Positions 54,565 through 62,720 of a stretch of 64,000 bases of DNA are shown piece after piece (the first letter of the stretch is position 1; each line of letters starts with the position of its first letter). A model generated the notes under the pieces. The model was not told the DNA's origin and did no database searches. It saw only the letters and a list, made by a program, of their open reading frames with translations. Source of the stretch: Candidatus Acidiferrum typicum (GTDB lineage Bacteria > Acidobacteriota > Terriglobia > Acidiferrales > UBA7541); NCBI GenBank assembly GCA_025463055.1, contig JAOAPV010000005.1, positions 62,001 to 126,000 of the forward strand. The letters are read 5' to 3'. A program made the position numbers and the translations under genes.

Positions 54565-54794
54565 GGCAAACACTCTTTCTGCGCAAAATACCCGAGGCCC
54601 GATCTTACGCCAACTATACAGCCGTCACGAAAAAAGACGCATCCGAAAGCCAGCGGCAAGCACCAGATTCTTCGCAGCGCGGGAGGCTCCCGCGAACCGT
54701 GGTGATGCCAGAACAAAGAGCAACCAATCCCGGCACAAACTCCGCAGGCTCTTTCCGACGTTTACGAAAGTTATTTCCGACTTTCAGGCATATT

Positions 54795-55673
54795 TCAGAC
54801 TCGATCTGCGATGTTCGTCTCCATGCGTTGGAAGAAGAACAGCCCGCCAAGCAACACAACCCCCACGCCGACCGCCGATGCGGCCATCGCGACTCCGGGC
54901 GGTTGCCCATGTCCTGTCAGTGCCCAGCGGAATCCATCGATGACCCCGGCCATCGGATTTAGTCCGTACAGCCAACGCCATCGCATCGGCACGAGCGAGC
55001 TTGGATACGCCACCGGTGAAGCCAGCATCCAAAACTGCACCACAAACGGCATTACCGCGCGTACGTCGCGATAAAGCGCGTTCAACGCCGAAGTCCACAG
55101 ACCGACCCCGAGCGCCGTGAGCACTGCCAGCACAATCAAAACTGGTAACAGCAGCACAGTGGCTGGCGGGTGGATTCCAAAAGAAAGCGTCAAAATTACC
55201 ATTACAACCAGACCAATCGCGAAATCTACTAATCCCGAAAATACGGCCGCAACCGGCAGAATTAGCCGCGGAAAATATACTTTCGTGATCACGTTCTGAT
55301 TATCCACCACAATGTTGGTACAGTTGGTCAGCGCTTGCGAGAAATACGCCCAGGGCACCAGCGCCGCAAAGTAAAAAACGGGATAAGGCAATCCCTGCGA
55401 AGGTAATTTCGCCAGGCGCCCGAAAAAAACTGTAAAAACACCCAAGGTCATGAGCGGTTGCAGCACCACCCACAAAACTCCGATGGCCGTTTGCTTGTAG
55501 CGGATTTTTATGTCGCGCATCGCGAAAAAATATAGTAGCTCGCGATACTCCCAGACTTCCGCGAGGCGCAGCTCTAGCCAGCCGCGCGGCGGCTCGATGC
55601 GCACCACAGTGGGTGCGCTTGCCGGCATGGGCAGCGGCGCAGCGGGTTGTGGAGGGGCGGTAATTGTAACCAT
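54795..55673 (-). CDS. ABC-2 type permease (polysaccharide export, Wzm-like)
   Basis: A 292-residue permease with about six hydrophobic helices. RELLYFFAMRDIKIRYKQTAIG near residue 44 is the family's cytosolic entry, and the body resembles Wzm/TagG-type O-antigen or teichoic exporters (VLWVVLQPLMTLGVFT, ISPVAYPSS-like LASPVAYPSSLVP). The N-terminus is Pro/Ala-rich. No ATP-binding partner (wzt/tagH) is adjacent; upstream is an unrelated membrane gene and downstream is the RND locus. Function is export of a surface glycan by family inference. Confidence 0.88.
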   Translation of the reverse strand: MVTITAPPQPAAPLPMPASAPTVVRIEPPRGWLELRLAEVWEYRELLYFFAMRDIKIRYKQTAIGVLWVVLQPLMTLGVFTVFFGRLAKLPSQGLPYPVFYFAALVPWAYFSQALTNCTNIVVDNQNVITKVYFPRLILPVAAVFSGLVDFAIGLVVMVILTLSFGIHPPATVLLLPVLIVLAVLTALGVGLWTSALNALYRDVRAVMPFVVQFWMLASPVAYPSSLVPMRWRWLYGLNPMAGVIDGFRWALTGHGQPPGVAMAASAVGVGVVLLGGLFFFQRMETNIADRV

Positions 55674-55840
55674 TACGCGGTATTGGCCATAATGCAGCGA
55701 ACAAACATTTGTAAGCGAGCTGACGAAACGCCAATTAGATTACCAGAGATTGCTCGGGGCGCGAGCAGCGAAGCGGCTGTTTCGAATGCTGGTGGTTCGG
55801 CGACAAAGGATTGCGGCAGCCTAAACCCGAATTGACATTC

Positions 55841-57307
55841 CTAAGGCGCGGATTGCTTTTTCAATTGGTCGATGTCGCGGTCTTCGATTTGGCGCATCAG
55901 ATCGTGGCGGTGAAAAAGATAATTTCCGAAATGCGTGGCCATTTGGCGCGGCACAACGCTGAATTGATTGCGGATCATTGTGCTCCAGGAGATTGGTCCG
56001 CGCGGCGGAATCAGGTGCGCGCCCCACTGAAACATGAATTCCGCGTTCCAGAGCATGAATGCGGCGAGGACTACGGAAGCGGTGGCAACGGCCGCGCGCT
56101 GAGTGCGAAACAATGTGGACACGCGTTTGAGGAAGAAGCTGAGGCCAAGAATAAATAGCGGTGTCAGCGAAACGAAAAATCGATTCCCGAACGAAGAGAT
56201 GCCGGCCCAATCCGGATAACACGCAATAAAAATATAAAACGCCAGCGTGGCCGCAAGCAGCGGCGTGCCCACGCGCGGGTCGCGCCATCTAAACAGAACC
56301 AATCCCACAGTGGCGAGCAAAAGCAACGGAGTCCAGGAAAACAGACCGTGCTCGGAAGAAAACAACACGGCCAGAAAGTACGGCGAGCGCCATGCCCAGT
56401 TTTGGACCGCGCCGTAGCCGGTGGCAAACGGATTGCCATAAACGATGTAACGAGTCACAAACGTAGGAAGCAAACAGAGCAGCGTAATTGCGGCGAATAG
56501 AAAGTGTCGCGCAACAAGTTGCAAAACCGCGGCTTTCGCAGCAGCGCCGCTGCGAAACGCCGCTGCGTAGTCACGCAGGGCCTCTACCACAAGAATCATC
56601 AGCAGCATGGCGTTGGCGTAATACACATTCAGCATCAAGCCTCCGATCAGCGCGAGCACTAACCACTGGCGCACGGTGCGCTGCTCAAGAGTGCGATGCC
56701 AATAGAAGACAAATAGCGAAACAGCAAATGCCGAATGCGCATGCCACCAAGACGGATTGAAGTACATGTACACAGGAAGCGAACTGGCCCACCAAATCGC
56801 GACGGTGGCGAGAAAGGCCCACACGTCTCCGGTATATTGACGCGCCAAGCGAAATGCCAATAGCAGGCCAAGGAATCCCCAGAACGCGGTGCCAAAAGCC
56901 ATGGCCACACGGTATGGCGCGGAGAATCCGTCCGCGGCCACGTGCGAGCCTAGAGCGCGCGCCAACAACACGCCACCATGCGCGACCAGCAAAAAAGGCG
57001 CCCACAGCATTGCCGGACCGACAGTAAAGTGGTTATCGAGGTGGCCGGTGCGGGTTCGAAAGAATTCCTTGGGCTGGCCGCGCGCATCGAGGCGCGCCTC
57101 GCGAAAGCCGGTGTTCGCACTGATATAGTCCTGCGCGAAATTGAAGCTGTGCTCGATTAGCGGCGCGCGCACGAAAGCGTAATAGCCCACGCCATCGCCG
57201 CGCACCCACGGATTCAAAAGGGCGAGGGAGACTAGAAAGAACAGGAGGAGCCAGCGCTCGGAAGTTATTCGCCACGTATGCGGCGTGCTCGACGATCGAC
57301 TTTCCAC
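55841..57307 (-). CDS. Polytopic membrane protein, GT-C glycosyltransferase-like
   Basis: A 488-residue protein with about ten hydrophobic helices. The first periplasmic loop contains charged FREARLDARGQPKEFFRTRTGHLDNHF; in GT-C transferases the first loop carries the catalytic acid, and the general shape fits that superfamily (GT39/GT83 type), but no signature is decisive. A GTG at 57307 is the first start in frame; no clear ribosome site is visible. It lies 167 bases from the ABC permease, so a joint role in cell-surface polysaccharide assembly is an inference. Confidence 0.7.
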   Translation of the reverse strand: MESRSSSTPHTWRITSERWLLLFFLVSLALLNPWVRGDGVGYYAFVRAPLIEHSFNFAQDYISANTGFREARLDARGQPKEFFRTRTGHLDNHFTVGPAMLWAPFLLVAHGGVLLARALGSHVAADGFSAPYRVAMAFGTAFWGFLGLLLAFRLARQYTGDVWAFLATVAIWWASSLPVYMYFNPSWWHAHSAFAVSLFVFYWHRTLEQRTVRQWLVLALIGGLMLNVYYANAMLLMILVVEALRDYAAAFRSGAAAKAAVLQLVARHFLFAAITLLCLLPTFVTRYIVYGNPFATGYGAVQNWAWRSPYFLAVLFSSEHGLFSWTPLLLLATVGLVLFRWRDPRVGTPLLAATLAFYIFIACYPDWAGISSFGNRFFVSLTPLFILGLSFFLKRVSTLFRTQRAAVATASVVLAAFMLWNAEFMFQWGAHLIPPRGPISWSTMIRNQFSVVPRQMATHFGNYLFHRHDLMRQIEDRDIDQLKKQSAP

Positions 57308-57716
57308 TTACAAACGTCCGTTCTTATGGCATGCTGCCCGCGCAATGTGTGGGCCAGCCACGTTCGAAACCATCAAGCCGCAGGGACAACCGGAGGACTA
57401 CGGCAGGGACTTGTACTTTTGACAACTGTACTTAAAATGGTCCACAAAGTAAACAAAGGGCGGATTGGACCGCGAAGAATCACGGAGCGTGATGCCAGTG
57501 CAGATCACCACGTCCGTAATAGCGCCGCAGAGGATTGCGCGTGACAAACCAAAAAGAAGAGTCAACCTCCGCACCCTTAGAAACGAAGGGAGCGGCACCC
57601 TCGCTTATGCGCGCAAGGTACGTTGGTGCCAGGATCGGCCCTTGATTTGGCAGGCACTACAAGTTCAGGATAGCTCCAATTAACGGTCGCATCCCTAGCA
57701 AACATTAGAGAAGTGT
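57308..57716. other. Divergent intergenic region, no gene seen
   Basis: A 409-base spacer between the GT-C-like protein and the hydrolase gene. TGTACTT occurs twice within about 20 bases near 57413-57434. A 34-codon frame after 57541 and several shorter ones lack signals or recognisable sequence. No RNA gene or repeat was seen. Confidence 0.35.
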
Positions 57717-58385
57717 ATGCCTTCCATCACAACAGTCGCACCTGCCGAGCAATCGATAGGCGGGTATCACGCAGTGCGGTATGGGCCGGGTGAATCTGTA
57801 GCTGTAGGAGCCTCTGTAGTTGGCCTTATTGCTGGACGGCCACATGCGCGCCAAGGCGACTTCATCCTCACTCACTCCACCGGTCTCTATGGAACGCTAA
57901 TCCGGTTCGGTGAGGGACTCCGATACTGGGGAACGGACGCGCAGTTCGCGCATTGGAACCATGCAGCCATATTTGCGGATGACGACGGCACCATTATCGA
58001 GGCGCTAGGCGGCGGAGTACAGAAGCGCAACATCTCCGTCTACCACGACACCGAGTACGTGGTCGTTTACCTGCCAGTGAGCACCAGCGGCCCTGACCGG
58101 CAGCAGGCCGCAGACTTCGCGGACGTTAGCATTGGGCTGTCTCTGCTCACGGGCGGAAAGTTAGGTTTCGGCATCGACGGCCAGCAGATATGCTCCGCGT
58201 TAGTTGCGCGCTGTATTGAACGAATTGGTGAAATCTTTAAGGAAAGTGAGCCGTGGCACATCATGCCTGCCGATCTGGCAAAACATTTTGACGTGCGGCT
58301 CATGGGAGACCGGGGACGCCCACCGGAACGCGGCGAAGGTGTGGTCGCCGCATCACGACCGGGATGGAGGCAAAACGGGACGTGA
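57717..58385 (+). CDS. Permuted NlpC/P60-like cysteine hydrolase (YiiX/YebB-like)
   Basis: A 222-residue protein. The order of catalytic residues is the permuted papain type: His first in FAHWNHAAIFADDDGTIIEA, then the nucleophile Cys in GQQICSALVARCIERIG. GDFILTHSTGLYGTLIRFG is also typical of the YiiX/YebB-like group. No signal peptide or membrane helix was seen. It may act on peptides, lipids or toxins, but the substrate is unknown. The ATG at 57717 has only a weak ribosome site (AGAAGTGT). Confidence 0.7.
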   Translation: MPSITTVAPAEQSIGGYHAVRYGPGESVAVGASVVGLIAGRPHARQGDFILTHSTGLYGTLIRFGEGLRYWGTDAQFAHWNHAAIFADDDGTIIEALGGGVQKRNISVYHDTEYVVVYLPVSTSGPDRQQAADFADVSIGLSLLTGGKLGFGIDGQQICSALVARCIERIGEIFKESEPWHIMPADLAKHFDVRLMGDRGRPPERGEGVVAASRPGWRQNGT

Positions 58386-58698
58386 ACTTCGCCTCGCGTG
58401 TACCGAGCAGCAGGACTCAGGGTGCGGGGAAAGATGCGCAAACGGGTAGTACGCGAGGCGGTCTCACCAGAGATGAACGCGAAGACGCCTCGGAAACCCT
58501 TCAGATCGATCTTCGCGGGAGAATCCTATTGAAATCCAAACCGCAAAGCAGCGGACGCAGAAACGTCAAACCCCGCATCCTTGAACACCACAAGGGCTGC
58601 GGCACCCCGCTGTACGTCGGCGCTCGATTTCGGTAACGAGGAACTCATCGAGTCTCTTCTCCACCCGCCACGTTAGCTCGACGGGTTGAGCAGACTCT
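58386..58698. other. Intergenic region, no gene supported
   Basis: A 313-base stretch after the hydrolase gene. One 90-codon frame on the plus strand (58364-58636) overlaps the end of that gene and encodes a basic, low-complexity sequence without domain features, so I do not call it. The sequence near 58640-58690 lies beyond the permease stop and shows no clear terminator. Confidence 0.35.
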
Positions 58699-61362
58699 CT
58701 ACTCGGCGAGAGTCTCCATCGGGGATATTCGCGCGGCGCGTTGAGATGGCAGCAGACAAGCGACCAGAGACATCAACGCCATCACGAACACCGCACCTGC
58801 GAGTATCGCCAGGTTAAAAGCCGGTACGTGGAAAAGCACCGCCTGCATGGCTTGGCCTGACAGCCAGGCTCCAATGACGCCCAAGATGACTCCGCCGGCG
58901 AGAAGGCGCAGGGAGAGATACAAAAACTGGCTGCGGATTTGCGCGGGCTGCGCCCCCAAGGCCATGCGCAGGCCGATTTCGCGGCGACGCTGTGCCACGG
59001 CGTAACTCAACACGCCATAGGTGCCGATGGCGGTGAGCAACAGAGCTATGCCAGAGAAGAGACCAGCCAGCAATGCCGGCGAACGACGCGCGACAAGGCT
59101 ATCGACAATGCGAGTTTCCATCGAGCGGAGGTCATTGACCGGTATGTCGGGGTCGATTTGCCGAACCGCTTGTTGCAGCGCCAACCCGAGCGATTCCGGT
59201 GGGAGGCTCGTGCGGACGGCGACGAAGACGCTGTCACCGATACGGAAGACATAGGGATAATAAATCGCGCCCTGGGCTTCGTCTTCGGTGAGCCCCGCTT
59301 GTTTCACACCACCAACAACGCCGACAACCGTGAATGCTTCACTATCCTTTCCCTGTTCGGAGCCATCCCACAAACGCTGGCCAATAGCGCTAGTGTTCGG
59401 CCAGTAGTATCGCGCGAAGTCCTCATCCACAACGCAGACCCGTTCGGCGCGACGTGAATCAGCAGCCGTGAGGAATCGTCCTGCCCTCAAGGAGAAGCCC
59501 ATGGCGCGAAAGTAGTCGCCCTCCACGCCGTAAGAGTAGTGCCCTCTCGGTGATTCGCCTGGGCGGAGAACGTGACCCATTACCGTGGCGGCGCTTTTGC
59601 CGGTGTTGCCACTGAAGGGCACATTGTTGACCACGCCTACGGACAACACTCCCGGTAGGTGGCCGATTTTGTCCGTCAAGCTTTCAATAAATGTCAGGCG
59701 GGCTGCGTCCGGGTAGTCTGCCCATGGAAGCAAGATTTGCCCAGTGAGGATGTGGTCGGACTGGAAGCCCGGAGAAACGGCCATCGCACGCTGAAGACTG
59801 AGGGCGAGCAGACCCGCTCCGGCCAACAGCATGAATGCCAACGCAATCTGAGAGACGATGAAGCTATGGCGCAGGATTTGAGCGGCGCGGCCGCTCGTTC
59901 CACCCCGGCTCTCCGATTGAAGCGCATTACCGAGATGCCGTCGAAGATTGAACCAAGCGATGGGCACTGCGAACACGATGCCCAGGATGATGGCTGCGAC
60001 CAGGGCGACCAACGCGAATCGCGCATCGAAGACGATGCGACTTCCCAAAGGTAGGCGATCAGCACCCAAGACGCGCAGAAGGTGGATTCCACCGGCGCCG
60101 ACGGCGAGTCCGAGTAGTCCACCGACTAACGTGAGCAAGGTGGTCTCGACTACCACTTCGCTCACGACGTATCCCCGACTTGCGCCAAGCGCCTGACGAA
60201 CGGCTAATTCTTTAACTCGACCGCTGGCACGGACGAGAAGCAGGTTTACAAGGTTGACTGCGCCGATTAAGAGAAGGGCAATCGCGCCTGCTTGCAACAG
60301 CAGTAGAGTGGGACGGATTGCTGCGACGTGGTCGGCATGCAATGACACCACTATGGAACGGAAGCCCGCATCGGCGATCATTTTGGCCTGGGGGTCATCT
60401 GCCTCCAACGTGGCATTCTGCGCATCGATCTGAGACTGGGCTTGCGTGAGAGTGGCGTCCGGTTTAAGCCGGGCGATCATTTGGGTGACGTTTCCCCCGG
60501 CATGCCGTTGCAAGGGCGTGCGATCTTCAGCGCGCGACGCAAGGGGGAGGAACAGCCGGGCATCGGAAGAGAGAAAGTGGAAGGCGGGAGGCAAGACGCC
60601 GATCACCGTTCTGGGAACACTGTTTACACGAATCTGCCTTCCGATCACGTTGGGATCGGCGTTGTATCGTTGCCGCCAAAATGTGTCGGAAAGAATGGCA
60701 ACATGGTCGGTTTGAGAAGTGGTTTCCTCTTCTGTGAAAGTACGTCCGATCACAGGGGCGAGCCGAAGAGTAGCGAAAAAATCCGGAGATACTCGCATGG
60801 TCTGCTCGCGTTCCGTTGAGCCAGCCTCACCGATGATCTCCGTGCCATAGCGATAGATCGCGAGCGAGGTGAAGGCGGAAATATGACCACGTCGTTCGTA
60901 GTAGTTGGTCAGCGAGGAGCCATCGCGCTCGACGCCAGCTTTCGGATACGTATTGAATATCGTCATGAGCCGGTCGGGCTCGGGAAATGGCAGCGGACGG
61001 AGCAGGACTGAGTCGATCACGGCAAAAATCGTTAGATTGGCACCGAGACAAACGGCGAGCGTCAGAAGAGCAGTAGCTGTGAATCCGGGCGTCTTTCGCA
61101 GCAATCGGGCGGCGTAACTCAGCTGCCTTCGAAACTCATCAAACAGGTGAACGCCAAATGCCTCGCGGCAATCCGCTTTGATATTGATAGAGCTGCCGAG
61201 TTCTCTCCGTGCGAGGCGGGCTGCTTTCTCCGGTGACACGCCCGAGCGCACGAGGTCATCGGTGTATTGCTCGAAGTGAAAGCGCAGCTCCTCGGACATA
61301 CCATCTTCAAATTCACGCCGCCGAGTGAGCACACGAAACAAAGAACGAAAGCGCTTGAACAT
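58699..61362 (-). CDS. MacB/FtsX-type ABC permease with N-terminal cytosolic domain (acidobacterial orphan permease)
   Basis: An 887-residue inner-membrane protein. Residues about 1-75 are cytosolic (RRREFEDGMSEELRFHFEQY and VSPEKAARLARRELG), a domain typical of orphan permeases paired with PadR regulators. The rest is the duplicated MacB-PCD/FtsX arrangement: TM1 at about 90-110, a large periplasmic domain, three helices, a second periplasmic domain and a last FtsX bundle ending in PSQRAARISPMETLAE. The ATG at 61362 has AGGAGG seven bases upstream; a GTG at 61368 is too close to it. It lies two bases after the PadR stop. Confidence 0.92.
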   Translation of the reverse strand: MFKRFRSLFRVLTRRREFEDGMSEELRFHFEQYTDDLVRSGVSPEKAARLARRELGSSINIKADCREAFGVHLFDEFRRQLSYAARLLRKTPGFTATALLTLAVCLGANLTIFAVIDSVLLRPLPFPEPDRLMTIFNTYPKAGVERDGSSLTNYYERRGHISAFTSLAIYRYGTEIIGEAGSTEREQTMRVSPDFFATLRLAPVIGRTFTEEETTSQTDHVAILSDTFWRQRYNADPNVIGRQIRVNSVPRTVIGVLPPAFHFLSSDARLFLPLASRAEDRTPLQRHAGGNVTQMIARLKPDATLTQAQSQIDAQNATLEADDPQAKMIADAGFRSIVVSLHADHVAAIRPTLLLLQAGAIALLLIGAVNLVNLLLVRASGRVKELAVRQALGASRGYVVSEVVVETTLLTLVGGLLGLAVGAGGIHLLRVLGADRLPLGSRIVFDARFALVALVAAIILGIVFAVPIAWFNLRRHLGNALQSESRGGTSGRAAQILRHSFIVSQIALAFMLLAGAGLLALSLQRAMAVSPGFQSDHILTGQILLPWADYPDAARLTFIESLTDKIGHLPGVLSVGVVNNVPFSGNTGKSAATVMGHVLRPGESPRGHYSYGVEGDYFRAMGFSLRAGRFLTAADSRRAERVCVVDEDFARYYWPNTSAIGQRLWDGSEQGKDSEAFTVVGVVGGVKQAGLTEDEAQGAIYYPYVFRIGDSVFVAVRTSLPPESLGLALQQAVRQIDPDIPVNDLRSMETRIVDSLVARRSPALLAGLFSGIALLLTAIGTYGVLSYAVAQRRREIGLRMALGAQPAQIRSQFLYLSLRLLAGGVILGVIGAWLSGQAMQAVLFHVPAFNLAILAGAVFVMALMSLVACLLPSQRAARISPMETLAE

Positions 61363-61364
61363 GT

Positions 61365-61706
61365 TCACACCTCCTCTGACGTCGTGCTCAAGGCAGCTGC
61401 AATCGCGGACGCCAGCCGGTTCCAGCCAGCGGTTTCGTCACGTAGCCTGCGACGCCCCGCGGCGGTCAAGGTGTAGTACTTCGCCCGACGGTTGTTCTCG
61501 CTCTGACCCCATTCAGCGGCGATGAGATCGTGATGCTCCAACCGGTAGAGAGCCGGATACAACGATCCTTGTGGAATCTCAAGCGCATCTCTTGAGATCT
61601 GCTGGATGCGCAGCAAGACACCGTATCCGTGCAGCGGTTTCAAGGACACCGCTTTGAGGATCAGCATGTCCAGTGTGCCCGGGAGTAGTTCCGCGGTTTT
61701 TCCCAC
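61365..61706 (-). CDS. PadR-family transcriptional regulator
   Basis: A 113-residue repressor-type winged-helix protein: LLPGTLDMLILKAVSLKPLH, GYGVLLRIQQIS, GSLYPALYRLEHHDLIAAEW and KYYTLTAAGRRRL match PadR. The GTG at 61706 gives the family's normal N-terminus; the frame also opens upstream at 61778, but that extension crosses the palindrome at 61720-61740. Its stop overlaps the permease ribosome site, so it is the first gene of a two-gene operon and probably autoregulates it. Confidence 0.92.
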   Translation of the reverse strand: MGKTAELLPGTLDMLILKAVSLKPLHGYGVLLRIQQISRDALEIPQGSLYPALYRLEHHDLIAAEWGQSENNRRAKYYTLTAAGRRRLRDETAGWNRLASAIAAALSTTSEEV

Positions 61707-61719
61707 AGTGTGATGGCCT

Positions 61720-61740
61720 ACTCCTAGCCTAACTAGGAGT
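61720..61740. promoter_or_regulatory. Palindromic operator ahead of padR
   Basis: ACTCCTAG-CCTAA-CTAGGAGT is a perfect inverted repeat with 8-base arms. A further half-site, CTCCTAG, lies at 61755-61761. It sits 14 bases before the padR start codon. Location and symmetry fit a PadR binding site; identity of the bound protein is inferred. Confidence 0.6.
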
Positions 61741-61878
61741 GTAACGGATGCTCTCCTAGTTTGAGAAGGGGAAAGCACGGCACTAGGCGAGTGGCGTTAT
61801 CGTAGCTGAGATTCGCAGCGCTTAGGAGATTGAGAGAGCGGGCGAAGGTGGATAGAATACGTGCCGATGAGGGGGACT

Positions 61879-62685
61879 ATGAGCGGGTGTGGACTTCCTT
61901 GGAATAGGCGAGTAGCGCAATTGTTGATTGCCGGTGCGGGGCTCGTCCTGGTTATGAGCTTACAAAATTCGACGGCCGAGCAGAAGGCTGACGGGGCCGG
62001 AGCAGCGGCGGTTGCTGCGGAGCGCGGACGCAAGCAGTTCGAACAGTCTTGCGGCTTCTGTCATGGCGCGGATGCGACGGGCGCTCGCGGGCCGGATCTT
62101 GTGCGTTCGCCGCTTGTGGCGCATGACGTGAAGGGCGAGCAGATTAGCGAGGTAATACGGCAGGGGCGCCCGGATAGGGGGATGCCACCGCTGCCGCTAA
62201 GCGATTTGCAAATTCAGGACGTTTCCGCATTCTTGCATGCGCGTGCAGCGGAGGCTTTACATTCGGCGAGCGTGCCGAAGGCGTATCCGGTGGAGAAGCT
62301 GCTTACGGGCAACGCCGAGGCCGGGAAAGCGTTCTTTAACGGAGCGGGCGGCTGCGACAAATGCCACTCGCCGGCGGGCGATCTGGCGGGCATCGCCGGA
62401 AAGCACACTCCTATTAATCTCGAGGCGCGGATGCTCTATCCCGGAGGGAAGCACACGACGGCGGTGGTGACGCTGCATTCCGGAGAACAGGTGAAAGGCT
62501 TGGTGGAACACGCTGACGATTTTGTGATTGCGCTGCGTGACGAAAATGGCTGGTACCGTTCGTTCCGGCGGGATAGCGTGAACGTGGAGTTGCAAGACGG
62601 GCTTGCGGCGCATCGCGAACTGCTGAACAAGCTGACGCAGGCAGATGTGCACAACCTTTTTGCGTATATCGAAACATTGAAATAG
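61879..62685 (+). CDS. Periplasmic dihaem cytochrome c
   Basis: A 268-residue exported protein. An N-terminal hydrophobic segment (LLIAGAGLVLVMSL) serves as signal or anchor. Two c-type haem sites are visible: CGFCH near residue 58 and CDKCH near 150, each followed by cytochrome-c-like segments including a Met ligand candidate (RGMPPLPLSDLQ). Further down is a beta-rich tail (YPGGKHTTAVVTLHSGEQV). GGGGGA lies just before the ATG at 61879. A PQQ-dependent dehydrogenase gene follows 35 bases downstream, so this cytochrome is its likely electron acceptor. Confidence 0.88.
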   Translation: MSGCGLPWNRRVAQLLIAGAGLVLVMSLQNSTAEQKADGAGAAAVAAERGRKQFEQSCGFCHGADATGARGPDLVRSPLVAHDVKGEQISEVIRQGRPDRGMPPLPLSDLQIQDVSAFLHARAAEALHSASVPKAYPVEKLLTGNAEAGKAFFNGAGGCDKCHSPAGDLAGIAGKHTPINLEARMLYPGGKHTTAVVTLHSGEQVKGLVEHADDFVIALRDENGWYRSFRRDSVNVELQDGLAAHRELLNKLTQADVHNLFAYIETLK

Positions 62686-62720
62686 CGATACGGAATAGTG
62701 ACACGAAGACAGGAGCCAGA

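Noticed and set aside
58364-58636. 90-codon frame behind the hydrolase gene
   Set aside because: Overlaps the previous gene, basic low-complexity sequence, no signal or domain; not called.
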